Shown in pieces: positions 55,339 through 64,000 of a stretch of 64,000 bases of DNA. Numbering within the stretch: position 1 is the first letter of the stretch; each line of letters begins with the position of its first letter. Source of the DNA: Sphingopyxis alaskensis RB2256. Lineage in GTDB: Bacteria > Pseudomonadota > Alphaproteobacteria > Sphingomonadales > Sphingomonadaceae. The translations under genes and the position numbers were made by a program. The notes beneath the pieces are model-generated. The model worked only from the letters and a program-made list of their open reading frames with translations. It did no database searches and was not told the origin of the DNA. Location of the stretch: NCBI RefSeq assembly GCF_000013985.1, contig NC_008048.1, positions 1,054,001 to 1,118,000 on the forward strand, given 5' to 3'.

Positions 55339-55861
55339 TTTCACCCTGATCCTTGCCGAAGGCGTTGTCGAACCGACGGCCTTCGGTCTCGACGCGACCG
55401 TATGGGTCTCGATCGCGATGCTCGTCTTTCTGGGCATTCTGGTCTGGAAGGGCGTGCCCGGCGCGATCGCCGCGATGCTCGACAAGCGTATTGCCGAGAT
55501 TTCGAAGCAACTGGGTGAAGCCGAACAGCTGCGCCTCGACGCCGAATCGCTGAAGGCGGAATATGAGGCGAAGCTTGCCGACGCGGCTAAAGAAGCCGAC
55601 GAGATGCGCGCGCGCGCTGACGCCGAGGCCCAAGCGCTGGTCGCCAAGGCCAAGGCCGATGCAACCGCGCTGATCGCACGCCGCAAGCAGATGGCCGAAG
55701 ACCGTATTGCGGCCGCTGAAGCCAATGCGCTCGCCGAAGTCCGCGCGGCGGCCGTGAAGGCCGCGACCGAAGCGGCCGCGAAGCTGATCGCCGACAGGCA
55801 TGACGTTGCCGCCGACAAGGCGCTGGTCGATCAGGCCATCGCGAGCATCGCCAAGGGGTGA
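55331..55861 (+). CDS. atpF: F0F1 ATP synthase subunit b
   Basis: A 176-residue stator subunit with a membrane helix at residues about 22-38 (VSIAMLVFLGILVWKGVP) and a coiled-coil arm to the C-terminus. ATG 55331 lies inside the b' end; a longer in-frame start at 55289 is not supported. It is last in the operon and followed by a hairpin. Confidence 0.93.
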   Translation: MADFTLILAEGVVEPTAFGLDATVWVSIAMLVFLGILVWKGVPGAIAAMLDKRIAEISKQLGEAEQLRLDAESLKAEYEAKLADAAKEADEMRARADAEAQALVAKAKADATALIARRKQMAEDRIAAAEANALAEVRAAAVKAATEAAAKLIADRHDVAADKALVDQAIASIAKG

Positions 55862-55887
55862 TCGCTCCGGCCTTGCCAAAAACAGAG

Positions 55888-55913
55888 CGCCCGCGGATTT
55901 CCGCGGGCGATTT
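55888..55913 (+). terminator. Hairpin after atpF
   Basis: A 9-bp perfect stem CGCCCGCGG/CCGCGGGCG with loop ATTT, then ATTTG. The T run is short, so it is a moderate terminator. Confidence 0.6.
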
Positions 55914-55985
55914 GCCGTGGGCGGTTTCGCCGGGGTGTTATGGCTGGAAACGACCGATAGTTTCCTTTGCCGCCTTTCCCTAACC

Positions 55986-56066
55986 CGTTCGCATCGAGCG
56001 AAGTCGAGATGCCCCTCTGGCTAGGATTAGCGCCGATGGGTGTCTCGACTTCGCTCGACACGAACG
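55986..56066. repeat. CGTTCG...GAGCGAAGTCGAGA palindrome
   Basis: Arms CGTTCGCATCGAGCGAAGTC and GACTTCGCTCGACACGAACG enclose about 30 bp. It is one member of a sphingomonad palindrome class and lies between atpF and the SDR gene. Confidence 0.8.
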
Positions 56067-56107
56067 GAAAGAGAGGAACGTCCGCACCCCACCCCAAAGC
56101 CGCCCAG

Positions 56108-56827
56108 TCAAAACCGGATCATGATCCGCCGTGCCAGCGCGGGCGAGATGCTGTGGACGAGCTGGAGCATTTTCACCATGCCGACATTGACTTCGCTTTT
56201 GCCGGTGCGGATGCCGTGGACGATTTCGGCGGCGCAGGCGTGTGCGCTCATTTTCTTGCCTCCACGGCCAGCCGTCATGTTCGTTTCGACGACGGGCGGC
56301 AGCGCTTCGATCACGCGGATATTGCTGTCCTTCAGCAGATGCCGGATCGCCTGCGTATAGCTGCGCAGCCCCGCCTTGGTCGCGCAATAGATCGCGCTTC
56401 CTGCGCGCGGCGCTATCGCGAGGCCGGAGGTGATATTGACGATCGCCGCCTCGGGCCGGGCGCGCAAGGTCGGGAGCAGGCGGGTGCAAAGCGCAACTGG
56501 TGCGTCGAGATTGGTGCGAATGCAATGACTGGCGCTTTCGAGCGTTTCGAGTCGATCGAGGTCATAATCGCTGCCGATCCCCGCATTGTTGACGAGCAAC
56601 GCGAGCGGCTTGCCGACGACGCCGCCAACCACCGCGTCGATTCCTGCGGTTGTCGACAGGTCACCCGCGATGGTCCCGAATCCCAGCGCGGCCATCGCCT
56701 GCAACTTGTCCGGCGATCGCCCGGTGACGATCACATCGGCGCTCGCAGCCTGCAACTGCAGCGCGATCTCGCGGCCGATGCCATCGCTGCCGCCGGTGAC
56801 GAGCGCGAGTATTCCGCGTAAGTTCAT
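56108..56827 (-). CDS. Short-chain dehydrogenase (DltE-like)
   Basis: A 239-residue SDR. NAD(P)-binding motif VTGGSDGIGREIA, NNAGIG, catalytic Ser (ITSGLA) and YxxxK (YCATKAG) are present. DltE-like SDRs are general oxidoreductases of unknown substrate. ATG 56827 is preferred; an upstream extension is not supported. It is divergent from uvrC. Confidence 0.9.
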   Translation of the reverse strand: MNLRGILALVTGGSDGIGREIALQLQAASADVIVTGRSPDKLQAMAALGFGTIAGDLSTTAGIDAVVGGVVGKPLALLVNNAGIGSDYDLDRLETLESASHCIRTNLDAPVALCTRLLPTLRARPEAAIVNITSGLAIAPRAGSAIYCATKAGLRSYTQAIRHLLKDSNIRVIEALPPVVETNMTAGRGGKKMSAHACAAEIVHGIRTGKSEVNVGMVKMLQLVHSISPALARRIMIRF

Positions 56828-56897
56828 GCAACCCCTCCCATGGGCTTTTGCCGCGCACACTATGGCGGCTCGCCTCGCCTTCGCCTACATGCAATTC

Positions 56898-58832
56898 ATG
56901 GTTCGCCCCAACGCTCCCGACCGGTTCAACGAGGAAAAGGCCACCTATGTCGTGCGCGGCGATGGCGAGGGGGGCGACAAACCCGATCTCGACCGCGGTG
57001 CCGAGGTGATTCGCAGCGTCGTGCGCAAATTGCCTGCGCGTCCGGGCGTTTACCGGATGCTCGATGCGCGCGGCGACGTGCTCTATGTGGGGAAGGCGCG
57101 CGCGCTCAGGAATCGCGTCACCAGTTATACCCAGGTCGCGCGCCTGCCGCAGCGATTGCAGCGGATGGTCGCACAGACGCGCGCGATGGAGATCGTCACG
57201 ACGACGAGCGAAGCCGAAGCGCTGCTGCTCGAAGCGCAACTCATCAAACGGTATCGTCCGCCCTACAATGTGTTGCTGCGCGACGACAAAAGCTTTCCCT
57301 TCATCCTGCTGCGCACCGACCATGATTTCCCGCGGGTGCAGAAACACCGCGGCGCGCGGCGCGCCAAGGGGCGCTATTATGGGCCGTTTGCGAGCGCGGG
57401 GTCGGTCGCGCGCACGCTCAACGCGCTGCAAAAGACCTTCCTGCTGCGCAGCTGCACCGACAGCTTTTTCGCCAACCGCTCGCGCCCGTGTCTGCTTTAC
57501 CAGATCCGCCGCTGCTCGGCGCCGTGCGTCGATCGCATCTCGAAGGAGGATTATGCCGGGCTGGTCAGCGACGCGCAGGACTTTCTGGAGGGCCGCTCGA
57601 CCGCGGTGCAGAAACGCCTCGGCGAAGCGATGACCAGGGCGGCCGACGCGATGGATTTCGAGCAGGCGGCGGTGCTGCGCGACCGGCTGAAGGCGCTGAC
57701 CTTCATCCAGGGCAGCCAGTCGGTCCACGCCGACGGGCTGGGCGATGCCGATGTTTTTGCGCTCGCGGCGAAGGGCGGGCAGCTGTGTATCGCCGGTTTC
57801 TTCATTCGCGGCGGGCAGAATTGGGGGCATCGCAGCTTCTTTCCGGCGCATGTCGCCGGCGTACCCGAGACGGAGGTCATGGCGAGCTTCCTGATGCAGT
57901 TTTACGAGGGCGTGCCGCCGCCGAAGCTGATCCTCGTCGACCGCGAGCCCGACGAGAGCGCGTTGCTGGCCGAGGCGCTGGGCGAGACGGCGGGGCGCAA
58001 GGTCGAGATCAGCGTGCCGCAGCGCGGCAACCGCAAGCGCCTGCTCGATCAGGCGGTGCGCAACGCGGGCGAGGAGCTCGACCGGCGGCTCGCCGAGAGC
58101 AGCAGCCAGGCGAAGCTGGGGCGCGAGCTGGCGGACCTGTTCGATCTGGAAAACCCGCCGCAGCGGATCGAGATTTACGACAACAGCCATATCCAGGGCA
58201 CCAGCGCCCTGGGCGCAATGGTCGTCGCAGGGCCGGAGGGGTGGATGAAGGGCGCCTATCGCAAGTTCAACATCAAGCGCGCCGAGACGCAGCCCGGCGA
58301 CGATTTCGCGATGATGCGCGAGGTATTCCAGCGTCGCTTCGCGCGCGCGATCGAGGAAGATCCCGAACGGACGAAGGGCGAATGGCCCGATCTGGTGCTG
58401 ATCGACGGCGGCAAGGGGCAGGTGTCGGCGGTTGCGGCGGTTTTTTCCGAGCTGGGTATCGACGACCTCCCGTTCGTCGGCGTTGCGAAAGGCCCCGATC
58501 GCAATGCGGGACGCGAGACCTTTTACCTGCCCGACGGGCGCGAGTTCACGCTGCCGACCAACAATGCCGTGCTCTTCTATATCCAGCGGTTGCGCGACGA
58601 GGCGCACCGTTTTGCGATCGGCGCGCACCGCGCGAAACGCGCGAAGGCGATGGGAAGCTCGCCGCTCGACGAAGTGCCCGGCATCGGCCCGGCGCGCAAA
58701 AAGGCGCTGTTGATGCATTTCGGCACCACGCGCGCGATCAAGGGCGCGAGTCTGGAGGATTTGCAGAAGGCGCCGGGGGTGAGCGCGGCGGTGGCGCAGG
58801 CGGTGTATGATTTCTACAATCCGGGAGGGTGA
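56898..58832 (+). CDS. uvrC: Excinuclease ABC subunit C
   Basis: A 644-residue nuclease of nucleotide excision repair. The GIY-YIG domain opens with PGVYRMLDARGDVLYVGKA. A UVR domain (QAAVLRDRLKAL) is central. The C-terminal RNase H-like nuclease has IYDNSHIQGTSALGAMV, and a helix-hairpin-helix pair ends the protein (VPGIGPARKKALLMHFG). ATG 56898 is chosen; 56889 is also possible. Confidence 0.97.
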   Translation: MVRPNAPDRFNEEKATYVVRGDGEGGDKPDLDRGAEVIRSVVRKLPARPGVYRMLDARGDVLYVGKARALRNRVTSYTQVARLPQRLQRMVAQTRAMEIVTTTSEAEALLLEAQLIKRYRPPYNVLLRDDKSFPFILLRTDHDFPRVQKHRGARRAKGRYYGPFASAGSVARTLNALQKTFLLRSCTDSFFANRSRPCLLYQIRRCSAPCVDRISKEDYAGLVSDAQDFLEGRSTAVQKRLGEAMTRAADAMDFEQAAVLRDRLKALTFIQGSQSVHADGLGDADVFALAAKGGQLCIAGFFIRGGQNWGHRSFFPAHVAGVPETEVMASFLMQFYEGVPPPKLILVDREPDESALLAEALGETAGRKVEISVPQRGNRKRLLDQAVRNAGEELDRRLAESSSQAKLGRELADLFDLENPPQRIEIYDNSHIQGTSALGAMVVAGPEGWMKGAYRKFNIKRAETQPGDDFAMMREVFQRRFARAIEEDPERTKGEWPDLVLIDGGKGQVSAVAAVFSELGIDDLPFVGVAKGPDRNAGRETFYLPDGREFTLPTNNAVLFYIQRLRDEAHRFAIGAHRAKRAKAMGSSPLDEVPGIGPARKKALLMHFGTTRAIKGASLEDLQKAPGVSAAVAQAVYDFYNPGG

Positions 58833-58844
58833 GCATTTTTTCAT

Positions 58845-58922
58845 CGTCATCCCGGCGAAGGCCGGGATCTCACCCTGTCGCCCGGACGCAACGGCGAGAC
58901 CCTGGCCTTCGCCAGGGTGACG
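58845..58922. repeat. CGTCATCCCGGCGAAGGCCGGGAT-class palindrome
   Basis: A well-formed copy: CATCCCGGCGAAGGCCGGGATC is a hairpin, followed by a second arm pair CCCTGGCCTTCGCCAGGGTGACG. It lies between uvrC and the thioesterase gene. Relatives are at 9901-9928 and 32436-32463. Confidence 0.85.
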
Positions 58923-58938
58923 GAATAGGAGAATGTAT

Positions 58939-59331
58939 ATGAACTTCGCCGCCACCATGCCGCTTGCGGGCACGCTCGGCGTGACGATCGACGAGGCGAG
59001 CAGGGATCGCGTCGCGGGGAAGCTCCCCGTGCGCCCCGAAATCTGCACCGCGGGCAACATCGTCCATGGCGGCGCGATCATGGCGTTCGCCGATTGCCTT
59101 GGCGCGGTCGGAGCCTTCCTCACCTTGCCTGAAGGCGCGAGCGGCACGACGACGATCGAGAGCAAGACGAATTTCCTCGGCGGCGGGCCTGTCGGTTCGG
59201 TGCTGGCGGGGGAAGCGACCCCGGTGAAGATCGGCAAGCGCCTGTCGGTGTGGCAGACGCGCATTCGTACCGACGAGGGCGCCGACGTTGCGCTGGTGAC
59301 GCAGACGCAGCTGGTGCTTTGGCCAGCCTGA
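58939..59331 (+). CDS. PaaI-family hotdog thioesterase
   Basis: A 130-residue hotdog-fold protein. The active-site region is [20 protein letters not shown]. It should hydrolyse acyl-CoA thioesters. The ATG at 58939 is preferred to 58933, because AGGAGA lies directly against the first and 6-7 nt from the second. It overlaps the recO start. Confidence 0.87.
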   Translation: MNFAATMPLAGTLGVTIDEASRDRVAGKLPVRPEICTAGNIVHGGAIMAFADCLGAVGAFLTLPEGASGTTTIESKTNFLGGGPVGSVLAGEATPVKIGKRLSVWQTRIRTDEGADVALVTQTQLVLWPA

Positions 59332-59933
59332 GCGCCGACGCCATCGTCTGCGCGGTGCGCGCGCATGGCGAGCATGGCGCGATCCTGCGTGCGCTGACGC
59401 ACGAGGCGGGGCTGGTCGCGGGCTATGTCCGCGGCGGGCGATCGCGGCGGCTGCGGCCCATATTGATGCCGGGCAACCGCGTTGCGCTGGAGCTGCGGTC
59501 GCGCACCGAAGAGCAGCTTGGCGGCGCGACGGTCGAGCTGCTGGAAAGCCGCGCGCCCTTGCTCGGCGAACCGTTGGCGGCGGCGGCGATCGACTGGGTG
59601 ACCAGCCTGACGGTGGCCGTCCTGCCCGAAGGACAGCCCTTTCCGGCCCTTTACATTGCGCTGTCAGCGGTGCTGGAAGCGATCGGCGTTGCCCCATCGG
59701 CGCGGCAATGGGCGCTCGCGCTCGGCCGTTATGAACTGTTGCTGCTCGCCGAACTGGGGTTCGGCCTCGAAGACAAGCCCCGCGCGGCATCGAGTCCCTC
59801 CATGGCCGAAATGCTCGACTTCCTGTCGGTCACCGGGCATTTCATCGACCGCGACCTTCTCGACGGGCGCAATCGTGCCTTGGCGGGCGTAAGGCAAAGA
59901 TTGATCGACCGGCTGGGTAGGGTGGTTGCCTGA
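59319..59933 (+). CDS. recO: DNA repair protein RecO
   Basis: A 204-residue protein with an N-terminal OB fold ([20 protein letters not shown]) and a helical C-terminal domain. It loads RecA on gaps with RecR. The start is uncertain: TTG 59319, within the thioesterase end, gives the family N-terminus; no ATG or GTG is near. The zinc-finger cysteines seen in many RecO proteins are absent. Confidence 0.85.
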   Translation: MASLSADAIVCAVRAHGEHGAILRALTHEAGLVAGYVRGGRSRRLRPILMPGNRVALELRSRTEEQLGGATVELLESRAPLLGEPLAAAAIDWVTSLTVAVLPEGQPFPALYIALSAVLEAIGVAPSARQWALALGRYELLLLAELGFGLEDKPRAASSPSMAEMLDFLSVTGHFIDRDLLDGRNRALAGVRQRLIDRLGRVVA

Positions 59934-59980
59934 ACTCCTGCCCCTGTCTAGAGCGACACCGTCAGACCAAGGCCGCACGC

Positions 59981-60075
59981 CCGTTCCGTTTGTGCCGAGC
60001 TTGTCGAAGCACCGTCCCGTCACCGGACGGCGCCAGAAGAGAAGAGCGGCCCTTCGACATGTTCCGGGCGAACGG
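59981..60075. repeat. CCGTTC..GAGCTTGTCGAAGCACCGT palindrome before leuB
   Basis: Left arm GAGCTTGTCGAAGCACCGT and right arm CCCTTCGACATGTTCCGGGC with CGAACGG form an imperfect palindrome of the class common in sphingomonads. It ends 28 bp before the leuB start. Confidence 0.75.
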
Positions 60076-60102
60076 CCTTTTTTGGACGGGAAGGGTGAAC
60101 TG

Positions 60103-61149
60103 TTGAATATCCTGTTGCTCGCTGGCGACGGCATCGGTCCGGAAATCATGGCGGAAGCCGAGAAGGTCATCGCGGCGCTCGCACTCCCCGTCGATCTGGA
60201 TCGCGCGCTTGTGGGCGGTGCGGCCTGTGCGGCGACCGGCCATCCGCTGCCCGCGGAAACGCTGGCGAAGGCGAAGGCCGCCGATGCGATCCTGTTCGGT
60301 GCCGTTGGCGACCCGCGCTTCGACAATGTGGAGCGCCATTTGCGGCCCGAGCAGGCGATCCTTGGCCTGCGCGCCGAGCTTGGCCTGTTCGCCAACCTGC
60401 GCCCCGCAAAGCTGTTTTCCGGGCTGGAGGATAGTTCGGCGCTGCGCCCCGAAGTCGCGTCGGCGATCGACCTGCTGATCGTCCGCGAGCTTAATGGCGA
60501 CGTCTATTTCGGCGAAAAAGGCACGCGCACGACCGCCAGCGGCGAACGGCAGGGCTATGACATCATGTCGTACAGCGAAAGCGAGGTGCGGCGCATCGCG
60601 CATGTCGCGTTCAAGGCGGCCGCTGGACGGAACAAGCGGCTCTGCTCGGTCGACAAGGCGAATGTGCTCGAAACCTCGCAGCTGTGGCGCGACGTCGTGA
60701 TCGAAGTGGCCGCCGACTATCCCGACGTGGCGCTTGCCCACATGTATGTCGACAATGCCGCGATGCAGCTGGTACGCAATCCGGGGCAGTTCGATGTCGT
60801 CGTCACCGGCAATCTGTTCGGCGATATCCTTTCGGATCAGGCGTCGATGTGCGTCGGCTCGATCGGGCTGCTCGCGTCGGCGTCGCTGGGCGACGGCACG
60901 CGGGGGCTGTATGAGCCGATCCACGGCAGCGCGCCCGACATTGCGGGGAAGGGCATTGCCAATCCGCTGGCGATGATCTTGTCGCTTGCGATGCTGCTCC
61001 GCCATTCGGGGGGCGACGAGGCCAATGCGGCGCGGATCGAGGCAGCGGTGGCACAGATACTCGCCGACGGCTGCCGCGGCGCCGACCTGGGCGGAACGAT
61101 GGGCACGGCGGCCTTGGGCGATGCGGTCGTGGCGGCTTTGAACGGATAG
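60103..61149 (+). CDS. leuB: 3-isopropylmalate dehydrogenase
   Basis: A 348-residue NAD enzyme of leucine synthesis. It opens [15 protein letters not shown], with the substrate/cofactor site [18 protein letters not shown], the metal-binding [17 protein letters not shown] and the NAD loop [18 protein letters not shown]. The start is TTG 60103 after AAGGG; no ATG fits. leuCD are not in the window. Confidence 0.93.
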   Translation: MNILLLAGDGIGPEIMAEAEKVIAALALPVDLDRALVGGAACAATGHPLPAETLAKAKAADAILFGAVGDPRFDNVERHLRPEQAILGLRAELGLFANLRPAKLFSGLEDSSALRPEVASAIDLLIVRELNGDVYFGEKGTRTTASGERQGYDIMSYSESEVRRIAHVAFKAAAGRNKRLCSVDKANVLETSQLWRDVVIEVAADYPDVALAHMYVDNAAMQLVRNPGQFDVVVTGNLFGDILSDQASMCVGSIGLLASASLGDGTRGLYEPIHGSAPDIAGKGIANPLAMILSLAMLLRHSGGDEANAARIEAAVAQILADGCRGADLGGTMGTAALGDAVVAALNG

Positions 61150-61154
61150 GGCAG

Positions 61155-62360
61155 ATGAAAAAGACGACGGGTCTCGACCGGAACAAGACGAAGACGTGGC
61201 ATCCCGCGACGCAGGCGGTGCGCGGCGGCACGTGGCGCAGCGAGCATGGCGAGACGTCGGAGGCGCTCTTCCTGACCTCGGGCTATACCTATGACAGTGC
61301 CGAGGAAGTGGCCGCCCGCTTTGCCGGCGAAGCGCAGGGCATGACCTATTCGCGGCTCCAGAATCCGACCGTGGCGATGCTGGAGGAACGCATCGCGCTG
61401 ATGGAGGGGGCCGAGGCGTGCCGCACGCAGGCGACGGGCATGGCGGCGATGACCACCGCGCTGCTCTGCCAATTGTCGGCGGGCGACCATATCGTCGCGG
61501 CGAAGGCGGCGTTTGGCTCGTGCCGCTGGTTGATCGACCATCTCTGTCCGCGCTTCGGGATCGACACCACCGTCGTCGATGGCCGCGACAATGAGGCGTG
61601 GGAACGGGCCATCCAGACGAATACTAGGGTCTTTTTCTTTGAAACCCCGGCCAATCCGACGATGGATATTGTCGACATGCGGCATGTGTGCGCGCTGGCG
61701 AAGGCGCATGGAATCACCAGTGTCGTCGATAATGCCTTTGCGACGAGCGCGCTCCAGCGCCCGATGGATTTCGGCGCCGATGTCGTGGCCTATTCGGCGA
61801 CCAAGCTGATGGAGGGGCAGGGGCGCGTGCTCGCGGGCGCGGTGTGTGGGACCGAAAAGTTCATCAACGAGGTGCTGCTGCCGTTTCAGCGCAACACGGG
61901 GCCGAACCTGTCGCCCTTCAACGCCTGGGTGGTGATGAAGGGACTGGAGACGCTCGACCTGCGCGCGCGGCGCCAGTCGGAAAACGCGCTGGCCGTCGGC
62001 AAGTTTGTCGAAAGCCGGGTGCCGCGCATCCTGCATCCCGGCCTTGCGAGCCATCCGCAGCATGATCTGGCGAAAAGCCAGATGGAGGCTTGCGGACCGA
62101 TCTTTTCCTTCATTCTCGACGGGCGCGAACAGGCGATGGCATTTCTCAACGCGCTCGAACTGGTCGACATTTCCAACAATATCGGCGATTCGCGCAGCCT
62201 TTGTTGTCACCCCGCATCTACCACCCATTACAGTGTCAGCGCCGAGGCGCGCGCCGATATGGGCGTCGTGGAAGGAATGCTGCGTATCAACATCGGGCTC
62301 GAAGATCCGCGCGACATCATCGCCGATCTGGACCAGGCATTGACCAGGGTCGGGCTTTAG
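61155..62360 (+). CDS. metZ: O-succinylhomoserine sulfhydrylase
   Basis: A 401-residue PLP enzyme of the Cys/Met family. It makes homocysteine from O-succinylhomoserine and sulfide in the cytoplasm. The PLP lysine is Lys217 in YSATKLMEGQGR. MetZ-type markers are RVFFFETPANPTMDIVDM and HPASTTHYSVSAEARADMG. It lies 5 bp after leuB, so it is in its operon; apaG follows after 17 bp. Confidence 0.93.
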   Translation: MKKTTGLDRNKTKTWHPATQAVRGGTWRSEHGETSEALFLTSGYTYDSAEEVAARFAGEAQGMTYSRLQNPTVAMLEERIALMEGAEACRTQATGMAAMTTALLCQLSAGDHIVAAKAAFGSCRWLIDHLCPRFGIDTTVVDGRDNEAWERAIQTNTRVFFFETPANPTMDIVDMRHVCALAKAHGITSVVDNAFATSALQRPMDFGADVVAYSATKLMEGQGRVLAGAVCGTEKFINEVLLPFQRNTGPNLSPFNAWVVMKGLETLDLRARRQSENALAVGKFVESRVPRILHPGLASHPQHDLAKSQMEACGPIFSFILDGREQAMAFLNALELVDISNNIGDSRSLCCHPASTTHYSVSAEARADMGVVEGMLRINIGLEDPRDIIADLDQALTRVGL

Positions 62361-62377
62361 GGGAATCTGGCGCCGCG

Positions 62378-62779
62378 ATGATCGACTCCTTCTTTCCCTT
62401 CTCGGCGACCACCGGACCCGTGACGGTGCGCGTGGCGGTGAGCTATCTGCCCGAACAGTCGCATCCGGCGCTCGGTCGCTGGTTCTGGGCCTATCATGTG
62501 CGGGTCGAAAACCATGGCGACAGCGCGGTGCAGCTGCTCTCGCGCCACTGGCGGATCAGCGACGCGCGCGGGCAGGTGAGCGAGGTCGAGGGCGAGGGTG
62601 TGGTTGGCGAACAGCCGCTGATCGGCGCGGGCGGGGCCTATGACTATGTCTCCGGCTGCCCGCTGCCGACGCCCGAAGGGTCGATGGTCGGCAGCTATAC
62701 GATGGAGATGAGCGACGGATCGCAGATGCTCGTCGCGATCCCGCACTTCCCTCTGGTGGCGCCCGCGACGGCATCATGA
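62378..62779 (+). CDS. apaG: ApaG (CorD) protein
   Basis: A 133-residue beta-sandwich protein with the family motifs FWAYHVRVENHG, SRHWRISDARG and GSYTMEMSDG. ApaG is linked to divalent-cation homeostasis in enterobacteria; the molecular role is open. ATG 62378 gives the usual length. Its stop overlaps the LysR start as ATGA. Confidence 0.92.
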   Translation: MIDSFFPFSATTGPVTVRVAVSYLPEQSHPALGRWFWAYHVRVENHGDSAVQLLSRHWRISDARGQVSEVEGEGVVGEQPLIGAGGAYDYVSGCPLPTPEGSMVGSYTMEMSDGSQMLVAIPHFPLVAPATAS

Positions 62780-63567
62780 AGCGCACGCACCTGCCCCTCA
62801 ACGCGCTCCGCGTCTTCGATGCCGCTGCCCGGCATTTGAGTTTCACGCGCGCCGCCGACGAGCTGGCGGTGACGCCCGCGGCGGTCGGGCAGCAGATTCG
62901 CGCGCTGGAGGATATGCTCGGCGTCGTGCTGTTCCGCCGCACGCCCAAGGGGCTCGAACTGACCGGTGAAGCGCAGGCCGGGCTCGACGCGCTGCGGCAG
63001 GGATTCTTGCAGTTCGAGGAATCGGTGCGCGCGATGCAGGCAGGGCAATCGTCGCAGTCGCTGACCATTGCCGCGCCGCGCGACCTGACCGCCAAATGGC
63101 TCGCCCCGCGGCTCGCGCGCTACAGCCAGCAGGCGCCCGACGTGCGCTTCACGCTGGTTTCGGCCGATACCGGCATCGATTTCACCGAAGCGAACCTCGA
63201 CCTTGCGATCTTCTGGACCGATAGTGCGGGCGACCATGAGGGCGTGGCGCTGTCGGAGCCGTTGATGGTCACCGTCGCGGGACCGGGAGGGGGCAGCGAT
63301 ACGCGCATTGCCTGGCCCGGCTGTCCGGTCGCCGATGGCGAACCCGCGCTGCGGCTGGGCGATGCGGGGCTGGCAATTGATGCCGCCGCGAACGGGCTGG
63401 GTCATGCCAATGTCCCCGCAATGCTCGCCGAAGGAGACATCGCCGCGGGTCGCGTCCGGCAGGTGGGCGAGCCGGCGCCGACCAAGCGCGGCTATTGGCT
63501 CGTCGCGCCGACCCCGCAATGGCGGCAGGCGAAGGTCAAGGCGCTGGTTGCCGCGTTGACGGCATAA
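62776..63567 (+). CDS. LysR-family transcriptional regulator (GcvA-like)
   Basis: A 263-residue regulator with an N-terminal winged helix (LNALRVFDAAARHLSFTRAA, then LAVTPAAVGQQIRALED) and a LysR substrate domain. The C-terminal domain is a little shorter than usual (family about 290-310). It overlaps apaG, so it is in the leuB-metZ-apaG operon; whether it controls this operon is unknown. Confidence 0.9.
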   Translation: MKRTHLPLNALRVFDAAARHLSFTRAADELAVTPAAVGQQIRALEDMLGVVLFRRTPKGLELTGEAQAGLDALRQGFLQFEESVRAMQAGQSSQSLTIAAPRDLTAKWLAPRLARYSQQAPDVRFTLVSADTGIDFTEANLDLAIFWTDSAGDHEGVALSEPLMVTVAGPGGGSDTRIAWPGCPVADGEPALRLGDAGLAIDAAANGLGHANVPAMLAEGDIAAGRVRQVGEPAPTKRGYWLVAPTPQWRQAKVKALVAALTA

Positions 63568-63630
63568 TAACTTCTATTGCGCGCGTCATCCCCCTACGCC
63601 AATATCACTACTTGGCGAAGGGGGATGAGT

Positions 63631-63930
63631 ATGGATCAGCGTGATGTCCGGTCTCAGCTATATTTTGAGGCAAATAAAAAGTCGCAGGGTGCAGCATATT
63701 TGCTGTGGTTTTTCTTGGGTGCGTTTGGCGGCCACCGTTTCTATTTGGGGAAGAGTGGGAGCGCGGTTGGACAGCTCTTGCTCTGGATAGGTGGCTGGCT
63801 GACGCTCGGTATCGCGTGGGTCATCCTGGGTATTTGGTGGATTATCGATGCGATCCTGATTCCAGACATGGTTCGGACCGAGAATATGCAACTGGCCGAC
63901 AAAGTCTTGGGTGAGAATCCCCGCTTCTAA
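63631..63930 (+). CDS. TM2 domain membrane protein
   Basis: A 99-residue inner-membrane protein. The TM2 domain begins KSQGAAYLLWFFLGAFGGHR, contains the conserved FYLGKSG turn, and ends with WVILGIWWIIDAILI. Function unknown. The ATG at 63631 is preferred over 63625 because AAGGGGG is directly before the earlier one. Base composition is visibly lower in GC than neighbours. Confidence 0.85.
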   Translation: MDQRDVRSQLYFEANKKSQGAAYLLWFFLGAFGGHRFYLGKSGSAVGQLLLWIGGWLTLGIAWVILGIWWIIDAILIPDMVRTENMQLADKVLGENPRF

Positions 63931-64000
63931 TCTTTGGCGGCAAGCGCCAGCAGGCGCTTGATCAGCGCGACCATCGTTTCGGTGGCGACCGCCGCGTCGG
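63927..64000 (-). CDS. C-terminal end of an unidentified protein
   Basis: The last 23 or so codons (ending ATETMVALIKRLLALAAKD) of a minus-strand gene whose main part lies beyond the right edge. The visible residues form one helix. The stop (TAG) overlaps the TM2 stop. The identity cannot be told. Confidence 0.5.
   Translation of the reverse strand, partial: DAAVATETMVALIKRLLALAAKD

Noticed and set aside
56661..59402. A 913-codon open frame on the minus strand
   Set aside because: It is antisense to uvrC, which has GIY-YIG, UVR and HhH motifs; the antisense product has no recognisable fold.

Overview
The window is a GC-rich chromosomal segment from an alphaproteobacterium, most likely a sphingomonad close to Sphingopyxis. 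This rests on four things: the F0 ATP synthase genes (atpI-atpB-atpE-atpF'-atpF) are split from F1; a trpF-trpB-trpA-accD-folC string is present; the intergenic palindromes are of types common in sphingomonad genomes; and several genes are typical of the group (SapC, RcnB-like protein, SDHAF4-like DUF1674, SleB-type hydrolase). No database search was possible, so the taxonomy is inference.

Layout. 1-6.2 kb: a minus-strand sugar-uptake locus with MalK-type ATPase, LacI-type regulator, binding lipoprotein, two permeases and an esterase-like hydrolase. It carries two LacI-type operators and the internally deleted remnant of a FucP-like symporter. 6.4-16.2 kb: guaB, an rRNA methyltransferase, a TPR protein, agmatine deiminase, an M28 peptidase, ferredoxin reductase, and an acyltransferase/DUF1295/unknown string. 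16.2-31 kb: a repeat-bearing RcnB-like protein, an orphan 2Fe-2S subunit, class II aldolase, rpsU, a 2OG oxygenase, EVE and PilZ proteins, arfB/rluA, a cell-wall hydrolase, cysK/MFS, a second rRNA methyltransferase, SapC and a FAD oxidase. 31-34.4 kb: a DEAD-box helicase followed by two abutting insertion sequences (IS5 and IS481 families). 34.4-39.8 kb: an oxidoreductase, tRNA-Ala(CGC), rlpA, rsmD/rluB, a response regulator and an AmpG-like permease. 39.8-47.6 kb: a long minus-strand biosynthetic block (purB, lapA-like, pyrF, trpF, trpB, trpA, accD, folC). 47.8-56 kb: an EF-hand protein, radC, a ydbH-ynbE-ydbL outer-membrane lipid-transport operon whose ydbH is frameshifted, and the F0 operon. 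56-64 kb: an SDR, uvrC, a thioesterase, recO, leuB, metZ, apaG, a LysR regulator, a TM2 protein and the tail of an unidentified gene.

Most of the window is housekeeping sequence. The unusual features are mobile and repetitive. Both insertion sequences use the same CTAG tetranucleotide, which is the stop codon of the neighbouring oxidoreductase gene and also gives the IS481 transposase its stop. A small 109-bp inverted-repeat element sits at another CTAG, at the stop codon of arfB. A 269-bp element with a nested hairpin lies directly before the MFS-cysK operon. At least five classes of interspersed palindromes fill other gaps. Protein-level curiosities are a 12-residue, six-copy metal-loop-like repeat in the RcnB-like protein and a CG-dinucleotide slippage site that breaks ydbH.
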